DNA of 48,151 bases, taken from contig JAQBVJ010000050.1 in assembly GCA_027623235.1 (NCBI GenBank), forward strand, positions 1 through 48,151, given 5' to 3'. How positions within the stretch are numbered: position 1 is the stretch's first letter; each line of letters opens with the position of its first letter. Both the position numbers and the translations under genes were made by a program. Shown here in pieces: positions 10,910 through 18,599 of the stretch. The DNA is from Planctomycetota bacterium (GTDB lineage Bacteria; Planctomycetota; Planctomycetia; Planctomycetales; Planctomycetaceae). The notes under the pieces were generated by a model, which was given only the letters and a program-made list of their open reading frames with translations, was not told the DNA's origin and ran no database searches.

Positions 10910-12247
10910 ATGCCTCGAAACCAAACCTCCCGTCGTGACTTTCTGAAGACGTCGACCCTGCTCGCCGCTGGAACGGCCGTGCCGTACTTCGCGTGGAGCA
11001 CGCCAGCCTTCTCGAACCAGTCGGCCAACGATCGCCCGAACATCGGCTGCATCGGTGTCGGCAGCATGGGCACCGGCGACGCTCGCGGCCACGCGGGATT
11101 CGGTAACGTCATCGCTGTCTGCGACGTCGACGAGAATCACGCCAACCGGGCTAAGAACGACGACAACATCGGAAAAGGCAAAGCGGACGTCTACGGCGAC
11201 TATCGCAAAGTGCTCGACCGGGACGACATCCAGGTCGTCAGCGTCGTCACGCCGGATCACTGGCACATCAAGATCGCCATCGAGGCTCTCGAAGCCGGCA
11301 AGCATGTTTTCTGCCAGAAGCCTCTGACCCTGACGCTGGAAGAAAACCAGCTCATCCGAGCCGCCGCGAAGAAGCACAACAAGCAGGCGTTCCTGATCGG
11401 AACTCAGCAGCGGTCTGACCGAGGCAAATTCATGCGGGCCGTCAACATGGTCCAGAAGGGTCTGCTTGGCGACATCACAAAGATGACCGTCGGCATCAAC
11501 GGCAGCCCGACCGGCGGGCCGTTCGAGGTCGCCGAAGTTCCCGCAAACCTCAACTGGGACATGTGGCTCGGTCAGGCACCGAAGGTCGACTACCGCGAAA
11601 AACGCTGCCACTACGAATTCCGCTGGTGGTACGAGTACTCGGGCGGCAAGTTCACCGACTGGGGTGCCCATCATGTGGACATCGCCACCTGGGCGATTAA
11701 CCAGGACAAAGAAGGTCAGGGTCCGATCGAGATCGACGGTACCGACGCCAAACATCCGGTTCCGTACGAAGCTGGCTACGCGACAAAGGACGACAGCTAC
11801 AACACGTCTCACGACTTCAACGTGATCAGCAAGTTCGAAAACGGGACCGAACTGCACCTCACCAGTCGAGGTGACAACGGCATCCTGTTCGAAGGTACGA
11901 AGGGACGGCTGTTTGTGAATCGCGGCAAGATCACCGGGACGCCGATCGACGAAGAATGGGACAAGGATCAGTACACCGTCGAAGACCAGACGCGTCTCTA
12001 CAAAGGTAAGCCGCCGGAAGGTCACAAGAACAACTTCTACCGCTGCATCCAGGAAGGCGGCCTGACGCTGTCTGACGTGGACTCACATGTCCAGGCGATG
12101 AATACCTGCCATCTGTCCGCCATCGCCGCAAGGCTTGGTCGGGCGATCAAGTGGGATCCGAAGAAGGAAGAGATTACCGGCGACTCCGAAGCCGCCTCAT
12201 TCTTCGCCCGAACGCCACGCAAGGGTTTTGAGATTCACCGCGTTTGA
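10910..12247 (+). CDS. Tat-exported Gfo/Idh/MocA-family oxidoreductase
   Basis: This 445-residue protein starts at ATG 10910; the frame upstream is open but unlike protein. A twin-arginine signal (SRRDFLKTSTLLAAG) means export in folded form, probably with its NAD(P) cofactor. The Rossmann motif is GVGSMG, followed by an acidic strand end (AVCDVDE). The family's catalytic lysine motif appears as CQKPLT instead of the usual EKP. 'GGKFTDWGAHHVDIA' is the typical C-terminal-domain signature. Members act on sugars or inositols; the substrate here cannot be told. A weak -10-like TATATT lies at 10732-10737. A terminator follows the stop. Confidence 0.88.
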   Translation: MPRNQTSRRDFLKTSTLLAAGTAVPYFAWSTPAFSNQSANDRPNIGCIGVGSMGTGDARGHAGFGNVIAVCDVDENHANRAKNDDNIGKGKADVYGDYRKVLDRDDIQVVSVVTPDHWHIKIAIEALEAGKHVFCQKPLTLTLEENQLIRAAAKKHNKQAFLIGTQQRSDRGKFMRAVNMVQKGLLGDITKMTVGINGSPTGGPFEVAEVPANLNWDMWLGQAPKVDYREKRCHYEFRWWYEYSGGKFTDWGAHHVDIATWAINQDKEGQGPIEIDGTDAKHPVPYEAGYATKDDSYNTSHDFNVISKFENGTELHLTSRGDNGILFEGTKGRLFVNRGKITGTPIDEEWDKDQYTVEDQTRLYKGKPPEGHKNNFYRCIQEGGLTLSDVDSHVQAMNTCHLSAIAARLGRAIKWDPKKEEITGDSEAASFFARTPRKGFEIHRV

Positions 12248-12270
12248 GAATTGCCTCGTGGAACAACTCC

Positions 12271-12306
12271 GAGCCCTCGACTGCCGACGCAGCCGAGGGC
12301 TTTTTC
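12271..12306 (+). terminator. Rho-independent terminator of the Tat oxidoreductase gene
   Basis: AGCCCTCG (12272-12279) pairs perfectly with CGAGGGCT (12294-12301) and is followed by TTTTTC. It separates the oxidoreductase from the DUF1028 gene, which therefore needs its own promoter or read-through. Confidence 0.85.
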
Positions 12307-12338
12307 ATGAGACACGACTCACTTCCGGAGAAAACACG

Positions 12339-13142
12339 ATGCACCAATTTCGTTCAGCGTGCGTGGCGGTCGCGTCTGCGGCCGCCTTATCAGGTGCTTT
12401 GACGTCGGAATCGATTGCTCAGCAGAAGCCGCTTAAACCGCTCCACGGAGTCAGCGGCACGTTTTCCATCGTCGCCGTCGATCCGGAAACCGGCGAGGTC
12501 GGAGCCGCCGTTGCCAGCAGATATCCAGCCGTCGGCAAAGTCGTGCCGTACGTCCGGGCCGGCGTTGGAGCCTTCTGCACTCAGCACTGGCACAACCCGA
12601 AGTGGGGTGAGCAGGCTCTCGATCTGCTCGAAGCGGGACACGGATCGGAAGAGGTCCTGGGAATCCTGCTCAAAGAGGACGAGCGAAAAGACAAACGCCA
12701 GCTGGCGATCATCGACATTGCCGGCCGAGCCGCCAATCGAAATCCCTCGAACGCCGATCCGTCCGGGATCTACTGGGGAGCCATGAGCGGCCGCTTCTAC
12801 GCCTGCCAGGGAAACACGCTCGCCGGCCGCAAAGTCATCGTGGCAATGGCGGAAGCTTATGAGGAAACCAAAGGCAGCTTGACCGACCGCCTGATGGCCG
12901 CGCTCGTCGCCGCCGACTGTGCTGGAGGCGACCACCGAGGCCGCCTGGCCGCTGGCATCCGAGTCGCAAAGAAAGGCACCGACGGAATCTGGTTCGAGCT
13001 CTATGTCGACAAGAGTGACGACGCCGTCGTCGACCTGCTGAAGAAGTACGTCGAATCAGATCACCCTGCGAAAGGACCGTGGAATCCAGACGTCAAGATT
13101 CCGTGCAGCGGCTCGTCCGCCACGAAGAAAGATGCAAAGTAG
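12339..13142 (+). CDS. Secreted DUF1028-family protein
   Basis: This protein has 267 residues. ATG 12339 follows GGAG and opens a signal peptide (MHQFRSACVAVASAAALSGAL, cleavage near SIAQ|Q). The start of the mature part, 'GTFSIVAVDPETGEVGAAVASR', is the DUF1028 signature, as are 'GRFYACQGNTLAG' and 'ADCAGGDHRGRLAAGI'. DUF1028 proteins have an Ntn-hydrolase-like fold; some are annotated as putative peptidoglycan-binding or amidase proteins, but no activity is certain. The C-terminus is a Lys-rich tail. Length is normal for the family. Confidence 0.88.
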   Translation: MHQFRSACVAVASAAALSGALTSESIAQQKPLKPLHGVSGTFSIVAVDPETGEVGAAVASRYPAVGKVVPYVRAGVGAFCTQHWHNPKWGEQALDLLEAGHGSEEVLGILLKEDERKDKRQLAIIDIAGRAANRNPSNADPSGIYWGAMSGRFYACQGNTLAGRKVIVAMAEAYEETKGSLTDRLMAALVAADCAGGDHRGRLAAGIRVAKKGTDGIWFELYVDKSDDAVVDLLKKYVESDHPAKGPWNPDVKIPCSGSSATKKDAK

Positions 13143-13236
13143 TCAGATAAGACATTCTTCGATGACTGCGATCGCGTTCGGATGATCCGTGGCCGCCGGC
13201 TCCGGACCAGCACACCACCTGGAGTCTGCATGGTTG

Positions 13237-13250
13237 GCCAGTGCACTGGC
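13237..13250. promoter_or_regulatory. 14-bp perfect palindrome upstream of the carbonic-anhydrase-like gene
   Basis: GCCAGTGCACTGGC reads the same on both strands and lies about 113 nt before the start at 13363. It is a possible dimeric regulator site; there is no other evidence. Confidence 0.3.
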
Positions 13251-13362
13251 GGAGCTGGCCAGCCGCAGAACCCGGTTCAGTCACCCACTTCACGGGGTCG
13301 TGTGACGGCATCATCTCTGAGAATTCGTTGACATCTCCTGATTGAAGTACCAGGGAGGACTC

Positions 13363-13833
13363 ATGTCTGACAACGAAAACGCATTTTACGAAAGCTCCGT
13401 CGGCTTCGACTCGAACCGAATTCGCGCGGCGGCCGTGTACTGCAGCGACGGGCGGTTTGGGGAGCAGTTTGACGATCTGCTGCACAACAAGCTGCAGTTG
13501 CCTCGGTACGATCGGCTGGCCGTGCCCGGTGGAGCGGCTTGTCTGGCCGGGCACTTTGCGACCTATCGGGAAGACGAAGGCGTTTTTGAGCAGCTGCGTT
13601 TTCTGGTCAATGTTCACGGCCTGGAACAGGTCGTGCTGATCGCTCACGATGGCTGTGCCTTTTACTCTGAGCGGCTGCACATCTCGCCGCTGCAACTGGA
13701 AACGCAGCAACGCGACGACATGAGAAAAGCTGTTCGGCGGGTTCGAACGCTCTCTTCCTCACTCGAGGTTCGCTCATTCTTTGCCCGGAAATACCGGAAA
13801 GGGATGATCCGGTTCGAAACCGTCGATCTGTAG
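13363..13833 (+). CDS. Small beta-carbonic-anhydrase-like protein
   Basis: This 156-residue protein starts at ATG 13363, preceded by GGGAGG; the upstream TTG is less likely. It has the zinc-site pattern of beta-carbonic anhydrases: C27-x-D29-x-R31 in 'YCSDGRFG', and H95-x2-C98 in 'AHDGCAFY'. 'AVPGGAACLAG' lies between, where the family has its 'RNAG/PGG' loop. There is no signal peptide, so it is cytoplasmic. It is shorter than typical beta-CAs (about 200 residues) and lacks clear flanking helices, so carbonic-anhydrase activity is possible but not certain; some such short homologues act on other substrates. Confidence 0.7.
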   Translation: MSDNENAFYESSVGFDSNRIRAAAVYCSDGRFGEQFDDLLHNKLQLPRYDRLAVPGGAACLAGHFATYREDEGVFEQLRFLVNVHGLEQVVLIAHDGCAFYSERLHISPLQLETQQRDDMRKAVRRVRTLSSSLEVRSFFARKYRKGMIRFETVDL

Positions 13834-13850
13834 GAGAGATGCCGCGACGG

Positions 13851-15098
13851 TTACCTGCCGATGCAGTAAAGGTGCAGGTGGGTTCGCAGAAATATCTCGC
13901 CATTCGACGGAGCCAGCGCGGCGTAGGTTGGCTCGCCGGTTGAGTTCGTTGCGATGAGCTCAAACTTCGGCGCGGCTTTCACGACGAACGTGTCGCCTTC
14001 CAGACTGCTCACGTAGAGCTTTCCGTCAGCCAGGAGAATCGATCCCCACAGGTTGCCACCAAGCCGCTCGCGAAAAATGACCTCACCCGAATCCGCATTG
14101 AGGCACTGCAGAATCCCGGTCGCATCGGCCAGAAACAGCAACCCGTCGTGGATGACTCCGGTGCCGACTCGCTGAGGATTCTTCGTTTCGGTTCGCCACA
14201 AAGTATGCGTGGTTGTGGAGTCACCGGTGCCGCCCGGTCGGATCGCCATCGTCGGTCCGTTGTGACCGGAGATGCCCACAATGATCCTGCCGCCGGAACC
14301 GACGATCGGCATGGCGTAGACCTCGTTGCCGAGCCCCTCAATCTGCCAGAGAGATTTTCCGCTGGCAGGGTCATAGCCTTTGAAAAAGCCTGGGCCGCCG
14401 ATCTTTCCGCCGGGCAACGGCATCACCAGCTCGTCGCGATCGCCGGCTCGCACGATGGCGGGAGTACTCCACGAGCCAAAGATCGGACTGTTGATTGCGG
14501 TTTCCGTCGACGTCCAGACGGTCGTGCCGGTCTTGCGGTCGAGCCCGTAGAGAATCGAGGGAGTGCCCGGTCCGTGAAACACGATCAACAGATCCCCGTA
14601 AAGAACCGGGCTGCCGCCGTTCCCCCATCGACTGAGAACTGGTCCCAGTTCGCGGTGCCAGAGCCGTTTGCCATCCAGAGAGCAGGCGAGAATTCCGCCC
14701 GACGCGAAGTTCGCGTAAACAACCTTACCATCCGTTATCGGCGACGCGCTGCACGGCGGATTCTGTTTATGAGTCGTCTCGGTGACGTCACAGGAAACTT
14801 CCTCCTGCCAGAGATGACTTCCGGTCTTCCGGTCGAGGGCGATCAGTGCCCGGCGTTTTCCTCCGTCCAGACCTTGAGTCAGAAACACCTGGTCGCCCCA
14901 GACGATTGGTGTCGAGTTACACGCTTCAGGAAGAGGAATCCTCCAGCGAATGTTGTCCGTGCTGCTCCACTGGACGGGCAGATTCTTTTCGTGACTGATC
15001 CCGCTTCCGTCCGCACCTCGCCACGCTGGCCAGTTTTCGGCCTGAGCAGGAAAAGCCGTCGCCGTGAGCACACACAGAACCAGAATTCGAACGATCAT
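13851..15098 (-). CDS. Secreted PQQ-like beta-propeller protein
   Basis: This 415-residue protein starts at ATG 15098, preceded by GGAGG at 7-nt spacing. The signal peptide is MIVRILVLCVLTATAFPAQA|EN. The mature start 'NWPAWRGADGSGIS' is typical of planctomycete PQQ/YVTN-type propellers. Blades carry repeats such as 'LIALDRKTGSHLWQEE', 'GLDRKTGTTVWTS', 'GYDPASGKSLWQ' and 'CLNADSGEVIFRE' (pattern: aLdxxtGxxxW). These folds resemble the BamB or quinoprotein propellers, but no catalytic quinoprotein residues are evident. I infer a periplasmic scaffold or binding role. It converges with the carbonic-anhydrase-like gene with 17 nt between stops. Confidence 0.85.
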   Translation of the reverse strand: MIVRILVLCVLTATAFPAQAENWPAWRGADGSGISHEKNLPVQWSSTDNIRWRIPLPEACNSTPIVWGDQVFLTQGLDGGKRRALIALDRKTGSHLWQEEVSCDVTETTHKQNPPCSASPITDGKVVYANFASGGILACSLDGKRLWHRELGPVLSRWGNGGSPVLYGDLLIVFHGPGTPSILYGLDRKTGTTVWTSTETAINSPIFGSWSTPAIVRAGDRDELVMPLPGGKIGGPGFFKGYDPASGKSLWQIEGLGNEVYAMPIVGSGGRIIVGISGHNGPTMAIRPGGTGDSTTTHTLWRTETKNPQRVGTGVIHDGLLFLADATGILQCLNADSGEVIFRERLGGNLWGSILLADGKLYVSSLEGDTFVVKAAPKFELIATNSTGEPTYAALAPSNGEIFLRTHLHLYCIGR

Positions 15099-15129
15099 CT
15101 TTCGCCTCCGGAGTCTCGTGAGTCTAGAA

Positions 15130-15161
15130 AAGGCCCGACTGCAATCAAGCAGCCGGGCCTT
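15130..15161 (-). terminator. Rho-independent terminator of the charged-repeat gene
   Basis: AAGGCCCG and CGGGCCTT form a perfect 8-bp stem around an AGCAG-type inner arm. On the minus strand it ends in TTTTCT. It lies between the minus-strand genes at 15197 and 15098. Confidence 0.8.
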
Positions 15162-15196
15162 CTCAGTTTGAAAACTGCGATGTCGCTCAAAAGGAA

Positions 15197-16174
15197 TCAG
15201 CGTCCGCGATTCTCCAGAGCCCGCTGAATTTTCTGCAACTGTTCGGCCAGTTCCTTGACCTGGTTCGAAAGCTGCTTGACTTGATCGTCATCGTCACGCT
15301 CGCGACGTTCGCCTTCGCCATGTTCGCCTTCGCCATGTTCGCCTTCGTGCTCACCGCGTTCGCCTTCGCCGCGTTTGCCGCCGAGCTCACCGCGTTTCAC
15401 GTGTCCAGCCAGTTTTTCGGCATGCTCACGAACAAACGCGGCCTGGTCACCAAGTCCGGCGGCTTGAAGATGTTCGGCGGCCTGGAAGAGGTTTTGCAGC
15501 GCCGCGTGAGCGTGCTCCATCCGCTGTCCGTGCCCCGGTTCGCCTTTCTCACCACCCTCGCGGTTCGGACGGAGTGATTTCTCAAATGCCTGTGAGTTTT
15601 CCTTCAGCTGCCGTTCAAGCTGTTCGGCCTTCTCACGCTGTCCGGCTTCCTGCAACTCCGCGATCTGCCGTTTTGTCCGCTCAACGTACTTACGAAACTC
15701 GGCCAGGTGAGCGTCTCGATTGCGAAGGCCACCCCGCTCGCCGATTTGCTCCCGGTCGCCACGTTCTTCGCGCTCGCCCTCACGTCGAGGCTGATCCGGC
15801 TGGCCTTCCCGACGAGGCTGATCGCCCTCGCGTCGAGGCTGATCGCGCTCGCCCTCACGTCGAGGCTGATCGCGCTCGCCCTCACGTCGAGGCTGGTCGC
15901 CTTCACGTCGAGGCTGGTCGCCCTCTCTACGAGGCTGGTCCGGCTCGGCACGTTTCCGGTCACCGTCGCCTTCGCGTTTCGGCTGTTCCCGTTGCGGCTG
16001 ATCCCGTGCAGGTTTTTCGTCTTCTTCTGCGGCCAGTGCGTCCAGCGCGGCCGCCAGATCTGTCGCGGCCTCTTGATCGCTTTTCGGCTTATCTTTGGGC
16101 TCGTCCGCCGTCAATAAAGCGGTTCCGAAACCAACCATCGCGACTGCCGCCAGCGCCATTGCAAATCGCTTCAT
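15197..16174 (-). CDS. Secreted protein with DQPRREG repeats
   Basis: This 325-residue protein starts at ATG 16174, where a signal peptide begins (MKRFAMALAAVAMVGFGTALLTA|DE); the longer frame is rejected. After an acidic Ala-rich helix come about eight degenerate copies of DQPRREG (nt about 15770-15960 on the plus strand), then a long coiled-coil-like segment ('LAEFRKYVERTKRQIAELQEAGQREKAEQLERQLKE' in outline). A Gly-Glu-His-Arg stretch (GEHEGEHGEGEHGEGE) and a final coiled coil follow. No catalytic motif is seen. The composition suggests an exported polyampholyte or structural protein; function unknown. Confidence 0.75.
   Translation of the reverse strand: MKRFAMALAAVAMVGFGTALLTADEPKDKPKSDQEAATDLAAALDALAAEEDEKPARDQPQREQPKREGDGDRKRAEPDQPRREGDQPRREGDQPRREGERDQPRREGERDQPRREGDQPRREGQPDQPRREGEREERGDREQIGERGGLRNRDAHLAEFRKYVERTKRQIAELQEAGQREKAEQLERQLKENSQAFEKSLRPNREGGEKGEPGHGQRMEHAHAALQNLFQAAEHLQAAGLGDQAAFVREHAEKLAGHVKRGELGGKRGEGERGEHEGEHGEGEHGEGERRERDDDDQVKQLSNQVKELAEQLQKIQRALENRGR
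15770..15960 (-). repeat. Minisatellite encoding DQPRREG copies
   Basis: Units of 21-27 bp built on the plus-strand core CGTCGAGGCTGGTCGCC or CGTCGAGGCTGATCGC repeat about eight times inside the coding sequence. Unit lengths are multiples of three, so the frame is kept. Two adjacent 27-bp copies (around 15830-15890) are almost identical, pointing to recent slippage. Confidence 0.85.
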
Positions 16175-16253
16175 TGCATTCCACCTGTGTCCATTGGGTT
16201 GAATCAGACGGCGAGTTCGGCCCGCCTTTAACTGCCACACCAAACGCGGCGGA

Positions 16254-16283
16254 ATCTTACATTGAATCCTGGCAATCCGGCAA
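16254..16283 (-). promoter_or_regulatory. Possible promoter of the charged-repeat gene
   Basis: On the minus strand TTGCCG (16283-16278) and TAAGAT (16259-16254) are 18 nt apart, with TG just before the -10. The predicted start leaves a leader of about 70 nt to ATG 16174. Confidence 0.4.
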
Positions 16284-16301
16284 ACAGGCTTTCGAATTCT
16301 G

Positions 16302-17300
16302 TCAGCAACGAGCCGCAGCATAGGCCAGTTCCATCACGCGGTTCACGTCGCGGCCCTGTTCGCCGGGGACGCTCGGAGTTCTGTCTTCAAGGATGGCCGT
16401 CACGAAATCCGCGATCAGCGGAGTGTTGAAGTTCACGCTGGGAGGGTGCTGTTCGACGCTGGTTTCTGATCCTTTCTCGATGCGCAACTCGCCACCGTTC
16501 AAAGGGCGGCTGACAAGGCGACCCTTCGTGCCGAGGATCGCAAATTCGTCAGGGTCGACGATCGACCCGAAGTAGCATTGCAGCGAGCCGTGGACGCCCG
16601 ACTCAAACTGCACGATGACGTGGGCGAGGTCGTCTGAGTCGTAATCCGCCGCCACCGTCCCGCAGAACGCCTTGACTCCGGAGCTATTGCCATCCGGACC
16701 GGCTCCGACGATCGGTCCAAACAGCGTCAGGAACAGATCGATCCGGTGGCTGCCGATGTCCATCAACGCTCCGCCGCCGCCGAGCTCCGGGATCACTCGC
16801 CAGTACCCGTCCTCGTCGGGGTTGATGGCAAACGGTGTTGCGGTCACGGCTGACACGGACAGGACGCTGCCAATCCCGCCGGTCTCAACAAGCTCGCGCA
16901 TTCGACGAATCACGGGGTAAAACGGGCGATAAAACGCGACACCGAGCTTCACGTTGTGTTCGCGACAGGTGGCGATCATTTCATCACACTCGGCCGTCGA
17001 CATCGCCATTGGCTTTTCGACAAGCACATGCTTGCCGGCCTGCGCGGCCGCGATTGTCTGAAGTCGATGCAGACTGACCGGCGTCGCAATGTAAACGGCG
17101 TCGATGTCCGGCGAGGCAATCAGTTCTTCAGCCGAGGTGGTTCCGCGCGGCACAGAAAACTCGGCCACGAATTCGTCGAGCTTCGTCTGATCCCGACGGC
17201 AGACCGAGACCAGCTCACTACGTGGTTCATTCTGAATCGCCCCGGCGACGCGCTTTCGAGCGACGTCGCCGCAACCAATAATTCCCCAACGAACGGGCAT
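16302..17300 (-). CDS. Cytoplasmic Gfo/Idh/MocA-family oxidoreductase
   Basis: This protein has 332 residues. ATG 17300 is preceded by CGGAG at good spacing; the ATG at 17321 would add seven residues without a ribosome-binding site. The N-terminal Rossmann motif is 'WGIIGCGDVARKR', then 'AVYIATPVSLH', and the catalytic-lysine motif is 'VLVEKPMAMS'. The C-terminal domain has 'GGGALMDIGSHRIDLF'. There is no Tat signal, unlike the paralogue at 10910, so it is a cytoplasmic NAD(P)-dependent sugar or inositol dehydrogenase. It lies downstream of the GalE-like gene on the same strand (112-nt gap), suggesting a shared role in sugar metabolism. Confidence 0.88.
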   Translation of the reverse strand: MPVRWGIIGCGDVARKRVAGAIQNEPRSELVSVCRRDQTKLDEFVAEFSVPRGTTSAEELIASPDIDAVYIATPVSLHRLQTIAAAQAGKHVLVEKPMAMSTAECDEMIATCREHNVKLGVAFYRPFYPVIRRMRELVETGGIGSVLSVSAVTATPFAINPDEDGYWRVIPELGGGGALMDIGSHRIDLFLTLFGPIVGAGPDGNSSGVKAFCGTVAADYDSDDLAHVIVQFESGVHGSLQCYFGSIVDPDEFAILGTKGRLVSRPLNGGELRIEKGSETSVEQHPPSVNFNTPLIADFVTAILEDRTPSVPGEQGRDVNRVMELAYAAARC

Positions 17301-17412
17301 CGTTTGTTCTCCGATTGTCATGAACGCACAGCAGGCGAGAGCGTCGTCGTTACCGCGAGCGAACCGGCACGAGCTGAATGTCCGTTGTCATTGATGAGGA
17401 GTGAAATCCCAG

Positions 17413-18363
17413 TCATGAAGTCTGCTGAATGAGCTCTTCGCTCCACAACTTATTCGGCTGCCAGCCAAGAACTTCTCTCGCCCTGGAAATGTCCGCGACG
17501 ATTGCCGCAGCCTCGCCTTCGCCGCGCGGGCCGACTTTTGTTGAGATGGTCTGCCCGACCGCGCCTTCGACCGCGAGAAGGACTTCGCGTAACGAAGTGC
17601 CGATGCCACTTCCAATGTTGACCGTCTGAACTTGCCCGGGGGACACGACGGTCAAAGCCAGTTCAACGCCGCGGCAGGCATCTTCGATGTGGACGTAGTC
17701 GCGCACGGGAGTCCCGTCCGGTGTTGGCCAGTCGGTGCCTCGAATGAGAATTGACGAGCCAGGATCGCGTGCCGCTCGAACTGCCGCTGGGATCAGTCGC
17801 GTGGCTGCGGAAAAACGTTCGATCGATGCCCCGGAATTTCCGCCGGCAATATTGAAAAACCGCAGGTTGACGGCACCAAAGTCGGGAGTTGATTTTCCAG
17901 AAACAGCGATCTCCGCCTCGGCCGCGAGCTTCGTTTCCGCGTACGGGCTTTCCGGATTCCCCGGCGAGTTCTCATCAACCGGGTAGTTCTCCGGCGAGCC
18001 GTAAACGGCACACGATGATGCGAAAACGAGATGCCTCACTCCGGCAGTGTGCATGGCTTCCAGAAGAGTCCGTGTCCCTTCGAGGTTGATCGAGCGGCAC
18101 TCGTCCGGCTGCTCGATGGACTCGCCGGGAAACGTCATGGCAGCGAGATGAACCACAGCGTCGACCGGACGCGCAGCGAAGCACTCGGCCATCGCTGACG
18201 CGTCTCGAATATCGATCTGGTAGAACTCGACCGAAGCTGGCAGCTCAACGTCCAGCGACCGCCGCAGGCTGTCAACGATCGTGACGTCGTGCCCGTTGCC
18301 GACCAGACGCGGAACCAGATGAGTTCCCAGGTAGCCTCGCCCGCCTGTCACGAGAATTCGCAT
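17413..18363 (-). CDS. galE: NAD-dependent sugar epimerase, UDP-glucose 4-epimerase type
   Basis: This 316-residue short-chain dehydrogenase-type enzyme has the NAD motif G7-x2-G10-x2-G13 (TGGRGYLG). It also has 'HLAA' at the end of strand 4, the catalytic serine region 'FASSCAVYG', Y141-x3-K145 ('PYAETK'), and 'NIAGG' followed by 'RDYVHIEDACRGVELAL'. These are the signatures of GalE and close relatives, which interconvert UDP-glucose and UDP-galactose. The adjacent divergent glycosyltransferase suggests it supplies sugars for surface glycan. The exact nucleotide sugar cannot be told. The ribosome-binding site is weak. Confidence 0.8.
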   Translation of the reverse strand: MRILVTGGRGYLGTHLVPRLVGNGHDVTIVDSLRRSLDVELPASVEFYQIDIRDASAMAECFAARPVDAVVHLAAMTFPGESIEQPDECRSINLEGTRTLLEAMHTAGVRHLVFASSCAVYGSPENYPVDENSPGNPESPYAETKLAAEAEIAVSGKSTPDFGAVNLRFFNIAGGNSGASIERFSAATRLIPAAVRAARDPGSSILIRGTDWPTPDGTPVRDYVHIEDACRGVELALTVVSPGQVQTVNIGSGIGTSLREVLLAVEGAVGQTISTKVGPRGEGEAAAIVADISRAREVLGWQPNKLWSEELIQQTS

Positions 18364-18394
18364 TGGCTCTACTCGCGGGAGAAATCCGACTTAA

Positions 18395-18448
18395 GGTAAC
18401 CCGACGTGTCAGCGAGGGACGGAAGCCTCGCTGACGCGTCGAGTCACC
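18395..18448. repeat. Long palindromic intergenic repeat (REP-like)
   Basis: Two 23-nt arms (18395-18417 and 18426-18448) flank the 8-nt loop GACGGAAG. The inner 14 pairs are unbroken (one G-T); the outer nine have two mismatches. The core GTCAGCGAGG/CCTCGCTGAC is in no coding frame and lies between divergent genes. It has the look of a dispersed palindromic repeat. I believe near-identical palindromes occur in other planctomycete genomes, but cannot check. It has no T-tract and so is not a standard terminator. Confidence 0.75.
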
Positions 18449-18599
18449 AATCGTCATGCAAAAAAAGCAGTGGCGTTTCGAGATTCCGTGCTTCGACACG
18501 GGCACGCGCATTCTTGCAGTTTGAAGTCCTTCACAAAACCTGCCAGAGTCTGCTGTATCGGTTTCGGAATTTGGCAGGGATTAACGGCAACCCTTCGTC

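Noticed and set aside
14148..15227. 359-codon plus-strand frame opposite the PQQ propeller
   Set aside because: Shadow frame; the minus strand encodes a recognisable signal peptide and propeller.
15770..15960. Regular repeats considered as a CRISPR array
   Set aside because: No unique spacers; units are in frame inside a signal-peptide-bearing protein.
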